Assembly: GCF_000208745.1 (NCBI RefSeq) | Contig: NC_030858.1 | Coordinates: forward strand, 1,258,597-1,322,596 | Source of the DNA: Theobroma cacao | Taxonomy: Eukaryota > Streptophyta > Magnoliopsida > Malvales > Malvaceae | DNA: 64,000 nt | Direction of reading: 5' to 3' | Part shown: one piece after another, positions 12,401 through 24,259 of the stretch | Layout: the number at the start of each line of letters is the position of its first letter | Numbering within the stretch: position 1 is the stretch's first letter | Notes under the pieces: model-generated | What the model saw: the letters and a program-made list of their open reading frames with translations, nothing else | Told to the model about the DNA's origin: nothing | Databases searched by the model: none | Position numbers and translations under genes: made by a program

Positions 12401-14301
12401 CCTAGGGGGGAAACAGGGGTGCTGCATCAGTCCATCTGATTATTCATGTGGCAGGTACCTTGGAAACAACAACTTGAGTGGGGAGTTGCCCAAAGACATC
12501 ATAACTCCAGAGCTTATTGCATTGTAAGTGTCATGTTGAGTTTAATTACTCAATACTTTGCTTCTTCAGCCACGAATCTGTTCTCGTGGATATTGACTGC
12601 TTCATTGCAGGGATGTTTCATTCAATCCCCTTTCTGGAAATTTACCTCCACAGTTTGCTATGGTTAAATCAATGTAAGTTTCAGTTTTCCTTTTTAATCC
12701 TGTAGGTATACCCCTATTGGTGGGTAAAACTCATGTTTCAAATCCAGCAGTGATCACTTTTTAGTGAAATTCTGTGACCAAATTTTCATTGATGTTGTCT
12801 TGCTGCTCGGATTGAACAGTAACTGACTTCCCCTATTCATACTCAGGAATGTTGTTGGAACTTCTATCAATGCAAATGGTTTACAGGACAAGTAAGCTTT
12901 TTCTTGAGATTCCTATATTCATGTTTCAGTTCTAGCCTTCCTTGCCAGTAATTCAATGCAAAGATTGACAAACCATGTCAATGATGATGAATACAGAAAG
13001 GTTTCTGAGACGTTGGAGTGCCTCCAAGGCAAAACCAAGTGCAGAAACAAGGTTCCTTCCTGTGAGTGTAGCCTTTCAACTTCTTTAGTGTTTTTAACAT
13101 TCTTAAGAAATGAAGAAACAATCACACAATGCCATGAAAGAAATTCTGATCAGACTATGATTAATCCAAGTTCTCCTTTTTCTTTGTGCAGCTTCGTTTT
13201 CTATCAAGTGCGGAGGCACAGCTCAGAAATCCGCATCTGGCATTGAATTTGATGATGACTCTGAAATACTCGGAGCCGCCTCATTGTACACAAGCACTGA
13301 CAATCAATGGGCAGTAAGCAGTGCTGGAAGTTTCATTTCAAACCCGAATGGAAACATTTATATTGCAAAGACAGATTCTCAGATCACAGGAACCTTAGAG
13401 TCAGAGCTGTACCAGACAGCAAGGGTTTCACCAAGCTCTTTGAGGTACTATGGCCTTGGTTTGAAGAATGGGAAATACATTGTTAAGCTTCATTTTGCTG
13501 AGATAGCAATGGATGACTCGCTGTCTTGGAAAGGCCTGGGGAGGCGCTTATTTGATGTTTATATTCAGGTATGGTGAAAAAATCTAACTGCCCATCTTCT
13601 CTTGAAATTCAGAACAAGCTGCCCTTGCCCCCTGTCTAACATATTCCAATTTGTTAGAGCAATTGACATGGTAGATATGTAGGCTTCAATCCCCTTTTTT
13701 TTTTTTCTCTCATCTCACTTTAAATTTAAATCGGTTGCTCAAGGGTGAGAAAGTTCTTCAAGATTTCAATATCCAGCACGAGGCTGGCGGATCCAAAAAA
13801 GCCTTGATCAGAACATTTGAGGCAAATGTGACAAACACAATCATGGAAATTCACTTCTTCTGGGCTGGAAAAGGCACCTGCTGCATTCCATATCAAAGCA
13901 CATATGGCCCCTTAGTATCAGCAATCCATGCATCTCAAGGTTTTTCTTATATCATCATCTTGGGTTTAACAATCTCTGTTACATGGATTCGGATTAGTGT
14001 CAGACACGGGTACATGTCGAAAAAAATCGAACACAAATACATTAAAATTAAGAATCCATGTAACAGAAATAATAAACTTATTGGATTATCTTAGTTCCTG
14101 ACGATCATCAAACTTTTGTCAGTATCAGAAGGTGCTGCTGCCACTTCCAATCGCAAACGAGTGGGACTAATTGCTGGAATTGTAATCGGGGGTGCAGCCG
14201 GGATTGTGATAGTGTCTTCCATATTCTACTTATGGTGGAAGAAGGATCCACAGGGACACATGAGAATCTTCACAGACTCACCAAGGAAACAACTAACATA
14301 A
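9447..14301 (+). CDS. LRR-malectin receptor-like protein (LRR-VIII-2 type) lacking the kinase domain
   Basis: Secreted, single-pass receptor-like protein of 650 residues from 19 exons: 9447-9528, 9627-9783, 9879-9950, 10027-10098, 10217-10288, 10399-10470, 10785-10856, 10968-11039, 11120-11191, 11339-11410, 11517-11588, 11806-11877, 12455-12523, 12611-12673, 12847-12891, 12997-13061, 13192-13568, 13744-13939 and 14123-14301. The signal peptide is about residues 1-20 (SLLVLGLLQLVSA). Ten consecutive 72-nt exons each encode one 24-residue LRR, the usual architecture of the family of Arabidopsis At1g56130/At1g56140. A malectin domain follows (about 403-590, with FWAGKGTCCIP), then a membrane helix at about 605-630. 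Full-length relatives continue about 300-350 residues into a Ser/Thr kinase. Here the tail is 20 residues (DPQGHMRIFTDSPRKQLT then TAA), with no kinase-like frame before 17 kb. An in-frame ATG at 9396 is an alternative start. Confidence 0.9.
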
Positions 14302-16142
14302 GTTCCCCCCCACTCTCTCTCTGGGCTCAGCCTGCTGTATAATATGTACCTAAAACTGAAAAATCCTGAATAACAATGCCTCTGCACCCAAACATCGTGC
14401 TCAAGCTGGTTTCTTGGGTCCTTGGCCTTCCAAGGGCCAGCTATGAACTACCATGGGGTCCTAATCTGAAGCAGAAAATTGAACCATAAATAATGGATGG
14501 TTGAAGCCTTGATGTGGCTCTGTGTCCCTCTCAAGGTCCATTTGTATTTAAATTATGCAATCAATTTCTGTCTTTCAGCATCAACGCCCTGTTGTATAAT
14601 TTATGAAGTTGGTCTTTAGTGGTTTTCGTATTACCTGTTTTTTTTTTTTTTTCCATTTGCTTTTGTATTTTTCTTGTTGTCTAGATGTTACTGATTCCGG
14701 GACCATCCTTGCTTTTTCCGCTAAGGAACTTAGAAACAGTTAATATTTATGGCGTGGAAGCCTTTGGAGGATCAGTTAAAAAGGTTCTGCTACAAACACA
14801 GCTTATAGATACTTAGATTTTAACACAACGGAGTATTTAAATATTTACACCATCTTCTATTCTATTTGGGAGACGTTTTTTGTGAGATAAAATAATAAAA
14901 CTTAATAAATTAAAGTAAATAATATCTTATAAGATAGCAAGTTTTAATGAAAAATTAACAATTACTCAGTCTAATACTAATGAAAACTTTGATCTTATGG
15001 CATATGATGTAACAATTAATTTAATCACATGACAATTGATATGGAACGTGTTATATAGACAGAACGATGTCTATTGCATTTCATTTTAGTATTGTTAATT
15101 TTTTTTTTAAATTAGAGATTTGTGTAGGTACGAATCAAAAAGATAAGTACAATAAAAAATAAATAAAACTCAATTATATAAATGAATATGATTCAAGAAC
15201 TTTTTTATTATTCAAGCCTTGTCGCCTTTTTGTTTTTTTCTTTCGTAAACAGTAAAAGCATATAATAAGGTGGAACAACTGAGTAGAATCAATTAATTCG
15301 TGTACCCAAAAGCGAAAAAACCAGTGTTACAATCAATCATAGGGGAATATTTATATATATAAAGCAATATACTTTATGAGTTGAGCTTTGGGTTTTAGAA
15401 TTTTAGGCTCCCCTTTTGCCATGTCCTTTCACTTTAACAATAGTGCTCCTTTAAATTCTTTTTTTTTTTTGCTTTTCGATGCTTTAACTTGAAACCTCCA
15501 CTTCCATATACAAAGCTTTTTCTTCTTTAATTCTATGCTTCTTTTTTTCTCCCCTAGGACCTGATACAAACAAGTTTCTAACCTATCAGATTCATATCAA
15601 AAAATATATAATTAATAAAAAGAAAAGAAATGTCAATGGGTTTTCTTTATGTCCATATCATGATGGAAATTACTAAGGGATTTTTTTTCCAATGGGAATT
15701 GGGGGACATGCATTTTTATATGAACTCTCTTTGTCCTTTGGAACTTTTTGACAATGCCCAAACCACAAAAAAAAAGAAAAAACACAATGATTTCTTAAAG
15801 TGAGGGTAAACTATTTCTTTGCTATAAAGTTTTATTCTAATGCTTCCCTTTTCGGGTTTCGCATAAGTGTTCGACCTCTCTAGAATTTTTAACAGAAATT
15901 AGGAATAGTAGTATATAAGGTACTTTTAATTTGGTAGCATTCGCATTTAAATTTGATTGTAAACACTAATTAAATATTCATAGTTTATATGAACTTAATT
16001 TATTAATTATATGTAATACATATACTAAAAATAAAAAAAATTTATTAGTTATAATCAAATTCAAATAACAAATATCATAAAACTAATATTCATATCTTAT
16101 GCAAAGCTGTTTATCATATACATCAATCTTACCTATAGATGA

Positions 16143-16161
16143 CTCTCTCTCTCTCTCTCTC
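16143..16161. repeat. CT microsatellite
   Basis: About nine CT units in otherwise AT-rich intergenic sequence. Confidence 0.8.
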
Positions 16162-16199
16162 ATTGCTAAGCAGAGTAGTCAACATACAAAGCAGCGATG

Positions 16200-16255
16200 A
16201 GGTTTTGAGGGTGGACTCGAACCCACAATCTCCCAATCCGGAGGCTGCTCTATGA
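16200..16255 (-). repeat. tRNA-like (SINE-like) fragment
   Basis: On the minus strand the sequence contains GTGGGTTCGAGTCCACC, close to a pol III B box (GGTTCGANNCC). The T stem is imperfect and no complete cloverleaf can be folded, so this is probably a decayed tRNA-derived SINE or other repeat rather than a tRNA gene. Confidence 0.4.
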
Positions 16256-17593
16256 CATGATACAAGCTTTTTTTTTTAATGGATTTGTACTTTACAATTT
16301 GACTTGAAGATATATACGATGAATTTTTGGTCTTTTAGACTCTGAAGTCCTGGCCTCTTCGGTCACCACCAAAAACAGAAAATACTAACAAAAAAAAAAA
16401 AACACTGAAAAAAGTTTATTAGTCTTCTAATGTCAGCCTCAAAATCTGGTTGACCCCATTTTCTGGATAGCTATAGCTAGACACTCCCCACTCTTTCCAT
16501 AGGCTTTTTGCATTTTGACAGTTTGACTAGCATTTCAGGTCTATGTAAACTCCGTCATGAAATTAGTTTCCAGTAATATATCAGTGACGAATTTATAATT
16601 TTACTCGTAAAATAATTTAAAATAATTATATTATTATATATATCATTTGATCAAGATTTAAATTTAATTTCATATAATTTTAAATTTTAAAAATAAATTT
16701 ATAAATTATGAATTTACTGTTTTAATTTAAAAGATATATATGATAAATTTTGAAAAATTCATGTTTATATTCTTAAATCTATTTAATCTCTTATTAATAT
16801 AAAATTTATAATAATTTTAAAAAAAATTAAAAAACTTAATATATATAATTGAATGATATATAAATATTTTTTATAATTATTTTGAATTAAATTGTTAATA
16901 TTTCAAAAGAAAATGGAAACTTAATGATTAGTTACGAAAAAAAGATACTTCTTTGTCATTTTAGTTCTTAATTTAGAATAAATTCTGGTAACAAAAATTT
17001 AAAGCAAAATTATTTGGGTAGCAACTCCATGTAGCAAGGATCCCGACACACTGCCAAAGTAAAAAAAAAAAAAAAACAGATTTACTATTTTAGTAAATTT
17101 TAAAGAAAAAAAAATGTCGGCATCACCGTAAACCGTACGCGTAGTATTGCAAATTAATTAATGGCCGCGAAGCATCTGATCAAAACCTCCATCTCTCTCT
17201 CTCACTGCTCTTCATACATGTTTTCTGTCAGACAACAAGCACAAGCACCCTCCGACACTTCCGCTAAAATAGCTGCCTCTCACCAGATCTCTTACATCCG
17301 ACCTAACGGCCCTGATCTCTCCACGTCGCCGGACCCCAATCCACTATTTAAATCCACCTTTCTTTCCTTTATTTCTGGTTCTTTCTTTCCTCCTCCTCCT
17401 CCTCCTCCGCTTTCCCCGTCCTCTTCTCCACTCTTCTTCTTACACAGGGAAAGAAAGAATCTATAAAAAAAAGAAGAAACCGTCGCCGTTTTGTTGCTAA
17501 ATTGGCTGGAAAAAAGGTCAACGAATCCGGTGCCGTTGTGACTGGCCAGCAAAGCTTCTCACTTTTCTCCTTCTTACGCCGCAGATCTAGAAG

Positions 17594-17754
17594 GTAAGGT
17601 TTAAAAGGACGAAAATTTTGTTCTTTTTCTTTTTCCTCGTTTGCAGTTGGACTTTATTAATCGATTAATTAATCTTAATTAGAGTTACTTAATTCAATTT
17701 TGTTAGATTTCTACTTTGGAGTTGAACATTTTAGTGTGCTTACCGTTTGATCAG
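17594..17754 (+). other. Probable 5'-UTR intron of the AP180-like gene
   Basis: A strong donor (AGAAG/GTAAGG) is followed by a T-rich stretch and the acceptor TTTGATCAG/T, 48 bases before the start codon. A second acceptor, GGTCCAG, sits directly against the ATG at 17803, so the 3' end is uncertain. Confidence 0.55.
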
Positions 17755-17802
17755 TTTCCAAAAGAAAAAGGAGGTAAATTTGGTTGAAATCAAACGGTCC
17801 AG

Positions 17803-19761
17803 ATGGCGCCGAGCACGATTCGAAAAGCGATTGGGGCCGTTAAGGACCAAACCAGCATAGGAATAGCGAAGGTAGCGAGCAACATGGCGCCGGACCTCGA
17901 GGTAGCAATCGTGAAAGCGACGAGCCACGACGATGACCCCGCAGACGAGAAATACATACGAGAAATCCTCAATATGACCTCCTACTCGCGCGGCTACGTT
18001 CAGGCGTGCGTGTCCGCCGTGTCGAAGCGCCTGGGGAAGACACGTGATTGGATCGTGGCCCTCAAAGCGCTGGTGCTTGTTCACAGGCTGTTGAATGATG
18101 GAGATCCTGTGTTTCAAGAAGGGATCTTGTATGCTACGAGGAGAGGTACGAGGTTGTTGAATATGTCAGATTTTAGAGATGAGGCTCACTCGAGTTCATG
18201 GGATCACTCAGCTTTTGTGAGAACTTATGCGATGTATTTGGATCAAAGACTTGAATTGATGCTTTTCGATAGGAAAGGTGGTGGTGGAGGCAGCGGGGCG
18301 GGAGGAAGTAGTCATGGAAATGCTGATGATAGATATGGTGGGAGAGATAATTTCCGATCACCTCCACCAAGGCCGTATGAGTATGATTATGGGGATTTTA
18401 GAGGTGATAACGGATATGGAAATTATGGGATGACTAGGAGAACAAGGTCTTATGGGGATATGAGTGAGGCAGTGGGTAGAGATGGAAGAGAGGAGAAGAA
18501 AACGGTGACCCCATTGAGGGAAATGAAGCCTGAGAGGATTTTCGGGAAGATGGGTCACTTGCAGAGGTTGTTGGATCGGTTCTTGTCATGTCGGCCTACA
18601 GGATTGGCCAAGAATAGTAGGATGATCTTGATTGCTTTGTATCCTGTTGTGAAAGAGAGCTTTCAGTTATATGCAGATATTTGTGAGGTTTTGGCTGTTT
18701 TGCTTGATAGGTTTTTTGATATGGATTACCCTGATTGTGTTAAGGCATTTGACGCATATGCGAGTGCGGCAAAGCAGATTGATGAGTTGATTGCATTTTA
18801 TAATTGGTGTAAGGATACGGGTGTGGCTAGATCATCAGAGTATCCTGAGGTGCAGAGGATTACAAGTAAGTTGTTGGAGACATTGGAGGAGTTTGTGAGG
18901 GATAGAGCTAAGAGGCCAAAGAGTCCAGAAAGAAAGGAGCTTCCTCCTCCACCAAAAGAGGAAGAGCCTGCACCAGATATGAATGAAATAAAGGCACTCC
19001 CTCCACCAGAGAATTACACTCCACCGCCACCACCAGAGCCTGCGCCTGTTAAGCCCCCAGAACCACAGGAAGATTTAGTAAATTTGAGGGATGATGCTGT
19101 CACAGCTGATGATCAGGGGAACAAATTGGCTTTGGCTTTGTTTAATGGTCCTCCAGCTAATAATGGTAATGGGTCATGGGAAGCTTTCCCATCCAATGGG
19201 CAGCCTGAAGTGACATCTGCTTGGCAAACCCCAGCTGCCGAGCCAGGGAAAGCAGATTGGGAATTGGCTTTGGTTGAGTCAGCTAGTAATTTGTCGAGGC
19301 AAAAGGCAGCTTTGGGTGGTGGGCTTGATCCGTTATTGTTGAATGGCATGTATGATCAGGGAATGGTGAGGCAGCATGTTAGTACTGCCCAGTTGAGTGG
19401 GGGGAGTGCCAGTAGTGTGGCATTGCCAGGGCCAGGGAAGAGCACAACACCAGTTTTAGCTCTTCCGGCACCGGATGGAACAGTTCAGAATGTCAATCAG
19501 GACCCATTTGCTGCATCTTTGAGCATTCCACCTCCTTCATATGTACAAATGGCTGACATGGAGAAGAAACAACATTTGCTTGTCCAGGAACAGCAGGTAT
19601 GGCAGAAATATGCAAGGGATGGGATGCAAGGTCAAGCTAGTTTGGCCAAGATTAGTAATCCTGGATACCATGGACCAGGTCCTATGCCAGTGATGCCTTA
19701 CGGAATGCCACCAGTCAATGGGATGGGGCCACCAGCCGGGTATTACTATACACCTTACTGA
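17803..19761 (+). CDS. ECA4: ANTH-domain clathrin assembly protein (AP180/PICALM-like, ECA4/CAP1 type)
   Basis: Endocytic adaptor that binds phosphoinositides and clathrin at the plasma membrane and trans-Golgi; Arabidopsis ECA4/CAP1 (PICALM4) associate with the TPLATE complex. A single exon encodes 652 residues, essentially the length I recall for At2g25430. The N-terminus reads MAPSTIRKAIGAVKDQTSIG, followed by the ANTH fold (about 20-370) with DDDPADEKYIREIL, a Gly/Tyr-rich loop (about 160-220) and CRPTGLAKNSRMIL. The C-terminal half is disordered and proline-rich. It contains adaptor-type short motifs, including DPLLL and a DPF at residues 567-569, the latter inside NQDPFAASL. The intronless state agrees with this subgroup. 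The start is supported by family alignment and by the upstream leader intron. Confidence 0.96.
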   Translation: MAPSTIRKAIGAVKDQTSIGIAKVASNMAPDLEVAIVKATSHDDDPADEKYIREILNMTSYSRGYVQACVSAVSKRLGKTRDWIVALKALVLVHRLLNDGDPVFQEGILYATRRGTRLLNMSDFRDEAHSSSWDHSAFVRTYAMYLDQRLELMLFDRKGGGGGSGAGGSSHGNADDRYGGRDNFRSPPPRPYEYDYGDFRGDNGYGNYGMTRRTRSYGDMSEAVGRDGREEKKTVTPLREMKPERIFGKMGHLQRLLDRFLSCRPTGLAKNSRMILIALYPVVKESFQLYADICEVLAVLLDRFFDMDYPDCVKAFDAYASAAKQIDELIAFYNWCKDTGVARSSEYPEVQRITSKLLETLEEFVRDRAKRPKSPERKELPPPPKEEEPAPDMNEIKALPPPENYTPPPPPEPAPVKPPEPQEDLVNLRDDAVTADDQGNKLALALFNGPPANNGNGSWEAFPSNGQPEVTSAWQTPAAEPGKADWELALVESASNLSRQKAALGGGLDPLLLNGMYDQGMVRQHVSTAQLSGGSASSVALPGPGKSTTPVLALPAPDGTVQNVNQDPFAASLSIPPPSYVQMADMEKKQHLLVQEQQVWQKYARDGMQGQASLAKISNPGYHGPGPMPVMPYGMPPVNGMGPPAGYYYTPY

Positions 19762-22700
19762 TTTTTCCACATATAAATAGATGACCTTTCTTTGCCTACC
19801 TTTTGTATTATGTTTTCTAGTTTTCTCTTCTTCTTTTTTCGTTTCTTTGGGATGATATGATGTTGTTCCTGCAATTTGTGCACAAAAATGGGGAGGAGAG
19901 GAGAGAGAGGAGACTTGAGTTCAAATGCTTACTGATTGTGGGAATTTTGATGCAGGGAGATTCATGATCTGTTTTTGATGTCTCTTTGTGCTTTGTAATA
20001 TTAGAATTTTATTGACATTCTTATGTTCATTGTGTGATCGTCTCCTTAAGACCATTGCCATGACTCCGTAGTAATTCAAATTTAAAATTTATTGCAATTA
20101 ATTGAGGTTGTTTATCCAAGAAGATCTTATTCTCATCACCATTTATAGGTTATCATGTCAACTTTTAACATCTCACGCTGGTTAGGTCTGTTGTTGGTTT
20201 CAATTTAGTTGGTGAAGCGGCAAAGAAGGTTAGGTTTGGGTTTCTTGCAATGCTAATGCATGCACCTCTTTGTTGCCCTTATGTTGTTCTGAAAGAACTA
20301 TGTATTGCTTTATACCAACATTTAAGCTTTTTAAAGCAGAATGCCTGATTTGTTGATCTGGACAGCTATTTGGGATCAGTGCACATATTTGTGGGCTCAA
20401 CATTCTTATCCATGGAGGGTTTTTCCTCTAAATTAGTATGCTATACTGCTAAGCTTGGATGTTTCTTTACATGTTAAGCTATGCTGGTAGAATAGTTTGT
20501 GTTAGGTTGACTGATAAGATAGCTGACCATATTGGTCACTTTTGCTTCATTGCTCCTAGTTCCTAATTTAAATAGATGAAGGTGACAGGAATATCCTGAT
20601 TGAATAGAAATTCCGATTGACATATTGTAGTAATAGATTTATACCTGGGAGGATAATCTGTGGCAATTGACCTTGGAAATCAAGTCTTCCAAATTGTTAT
20701 ATTTGCTGTTTAATACCCTGGTGAAAGACCTAGAAAATTTGTTACCACAATAATGATTGAGTTGATATTTATAGTATAATTGAGGTAGGTTTCATCATAA
20801 ATAAATAAATAAAGAATGAAATCGATGTGCTCTAGTCTGTTGTGTGGATTTGGAAGCCGCAATGTGAACAAGAGAAGCAGTTGAAATGAAAAGGACCTTA
20901 AGCCCTTGCTGATATATTGATGTGACATTAGAATTCTGTGTTTTCCTGCTGGGTAAGGCTTGGTTCTCCCTGGAACATACCCTTCTACGGCTGCAACTCC
21001 TCAGATTTTGCCTGCTCAGGAGATGTGCAGTCATTCTCGGAGAATGGTAGCATTGGATGCCTATGCCTTTTAGTTCAACAGAGACATGGAAGATTCTTTC
21101 CTTTGTTTGAGTCCATAAAATTTCTTTGTTCCTGGTTAACATTCGAGGAGAATCCGAACCCCGAACTCAAAAACGGTGGTCCAAGCAGAATTCAGGTGGC
21201 CCCCGCCGTGGCCACGCCTGCTCCTCCATGATTAAACATGAGCGTGGAAAAAATAAAGAGAAAAAGAACAAAAGCATAGCCAAACATTTAGTTCAAATCA
21301 GCGGTTCAAATCAAGGATTCATGGCGTTCTTTGGAAAAGAACAACGTTGTCTTGTTCGGTATTGGGTTGAAAACAACCGCTCAGGGAACCTAGTCCACGG
21401 ATTCTCCTACAAACCCATTAATAGGTCATGACCCACGTTTCCCTGTTTCATATTCTCCTCCACTAGATTTAAAATAGAGCCACAAACACACCATGTCACG
21501 GCATCTTTAACTTTTTTCTTTTGTTTTAAGTAATGATACAGCTTTACTTTCAAACACTTTTATAATGGCATCTGAGTTGCTTTCTGTTGGATGGCCTCTC
21601 ATCTGGATTGCTTCATGTATGAACTCTATATTCCATCCAACAAGGCCGGTTCGTGGAGCGAAAAAACTACACATTTACCTCTTAACTAGAGACTGTATAC
21701 CTGGCAGAGGCAAACATTGATGCATGGACTTCACCTAAGGGTTGAAAATTGAAAGCAATTAGTTGGATAATAAAGCAAATTAGAAGTCAAAAGATTGGTA
21801 CCACTACATTTAATCATGGATCACCTACAAATATGCCTGTCTTAATCGAGGGGTCAGCTCAGCAGCAGCTGTCTGTGGGTCCTTTGGGACTAATGACAGG
21901 TGATCCGTCCCACCACCACCTCACGTGCTGTTGACTACCAATCTTTTTAGTTTTGTAATAAAATAATAATTTGAGCTAGGCCGATTTATGGTCAGAAGTT
22001 GTTCTCCGAATTGGGCTAGTCTTGTGAGGTTAGATGGGCCATCCAATCCATGGACTAGTTCATTTGGTTCGTGAGCCAGGTTGCCCCATGGATACCATTG
22101 GCTACAGCAATGGAAACCACTACCACGACCTCGAACCTTCTTTAAAAGAAAGAGAGATGGCAAACCATTACCAAGCAGTGGGATATCTAAATTTGTTCGG
22201 CTTTGGTCTTTCGTAAGGATATAAATGGGTAGTTGTTATTCTGATATTGATGAATATCCAGCTCGATAATATAAATTCAGATATCTTATAATGGATCATT
22301 AGACGAGTTTAGATAAAACTTTTAATATTCAATAGGGGTTCGAGTAGATTATGTTGAAAGACTTTCAATAGCCAGGCCGGATGGAATTGGACTTTCAAAT
22401 CTGAGTTAGAAAAGTAGGTATCTAGTTGGGCTGGTTTAGGAAGTATGGGTTCTGGAGACAATGAAACTTGGAAAGAAAAAAACAGTACGTGTCGATGTAC
22501 TTCGTTTTGGACAAGACAAGAAGATTGAGAGTTGTTCGAACATGAGATTTACGGTGGTTGAGCCGACAAGTGCTCGTGATAGCTGCTGCGACTGCTACTC
22601 AGTAGTAAACTGTAAAAAGGGTGCTTTTGCTTCAGCAGCAGGGACATTAATCAGCAACCATTAAAGCATAACTCAAATCTTTTTACGAAGTGGGTTCCAT

Positions 22701-24259
22701 GCAGGCTCTTTGGTTCCCTTTACCACCTTTGCAGATTCCTCTGCGTACTTTGCCTATTACCAAGTACTAAAGTGCCAGCAGTCAGACCATTCACGAGATT
22801 CTTATGGTGAATATCAGGACAACCCATTTTGGGATTTTAGATTGTGAATCTTAGGGCCTATTACTAATTAGAAAATAATTTACTGAAAAAAAATTTGTGT
22901 AAAATATTTTATAAAAAAATTAATATTTTTTATTATTTTGATAAATTATCGAAAACATTTTCTATTACTTCAATCATTTTGTGAAAAATATTTTCTATCA
23001 TCACCAATAGAGTTATTTAAATATTAAAATGATAAATGAAAAGTGATTACAAAACAATGTTACTATTTGGTTTTTACATTAAAATTGAAAATGAAAATGA
23101 AAAAAAACTAATAATGATATTTTTCAAAGTATTTAAACACATATTGTAATGAAAGAAAGTTATAATTTTCAAAAAAAATTCCATCTCATATTTTTTATCA
23201 TAACACTATAAAAGTATCAATATTCATCAATTGTGTAAAATATTTAAAATTTATATTTTAAAATGTGTATTAATTAAAAGATGATAATTAAAATTTTTTT
23301 TATTATAATTATTAATAGAATTTATTCAATTTATAAATAAAAATATTAATTACATTAATGATTTTACGCAGAATTTTTTTAATTTTAATAGTATTGAATA
23401 ATATTTATATTTTAAATTAATTTTTTTAAAGTTAAATATTAATATTATTTAATTTTAATATTTTAATTTAAATATTACGAATTCATCAAATTTATATTGC
23501 TAGGCTTAATATAATAGCTTTTTTCTTTTCTCCAAAAAATTCCTTACTCCTCTGAAGAAAGTAAAATATTTTACGTACTCAATGAATTTTTATTTATCTA
23601 CTCATAAAATATTTTACATCTTAGACAATTTTTTTTCCTAAAAAAAATTGCTCTTAATATTTAGAGATTTTCCTAATTGGTGCCCCAATAAAGTTGCCAC
23701 GTGTGTGTTGTCACAGCGCGTGTCAGAAAAGAACCACTAGGAAGTCAATGTCAAAAGTGGTCCCGACCAAAAAAGATAAATGGTCAATCAACACCGTTGT
23801 GGAAAGGTTAAAAAGGGGAAATGGATAAGATTAGCAGTAAATAACCCACCTAAAAGTTAAAAAGAAGAACCGGAAAAGAAAACCGGATGAGCTGGTCCAA
23901 CCCAGATAGAAAACGCGGTGGCTCGAAAATCGAAGCCTCGCTACCACCAAATTCGAACACCGTGTTTCGCTACTAATTTGTGTTTTTGTTGTATTGATTT
24001 TTTTTATTAACCTTAAAATTCCTCAAAAAGAAGACAAAAACGTTTCTGCCTTTTGACGTTTCTTGTTCCCGTATTTCTTCAAACCGGGTCACCCGGATCG
24101 AGTTCACTCAAAGACAAAGGCGCGAAAAATAAGGGCACGTTTGACAGAAACAAAATTACTGGGTTCTTTCCCAGCTTTTTTCCCTTTTTATATGTTAGAA
24201 TGTAGAAAGAAGGAAATTTACAAAAATACCATTCACACGACCTCATAAACAAAAATCCT
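19762..24259. other. Intergenic region between convergent AP180 and GT14 genes
   Basis: The 3' flank of the AP180 gene runs to about 20.1 kb. The rest shows only weak open frames (20938-21231, 21126-21431, 22461-22664) with no recognisable motif, patches with repeated GGGC-type words around 22.0 kb, and an AT-rich block at 22.85-23.65 kb. I see no supported gene. Confidence 0.55.

Larger units (their letters stand above)
14302..17802. other. Intergenic region and AP180 5' leader
   Basis: 3' flank of the LRR gene, then AT-rich sequence with poly-A/T runs. I found no kinase motifs (GxGxxG, HRD/HCD-IKPEN, DFG) that could be the missing kinase of the LRR gene. A tRNA-like/SINE-like scrap lies at 16200-16255. 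A Ser/Pro-rich frame at 17161-17466 is most likely untranslated leader of the AP180 gene. Confidence 0.6.

Noticed and set aside
17161..17466. 101-residue frame upstream of the AP180 gene.
   Set aside because: Low-complexity Ser/Pro sequence from CT and CTC repeats, lying in the probable leader.
20938..21431. Two overlapping plus-strand frames of about 100 residues.
   Set aside because: No family features, splice support or codon-like regularity.
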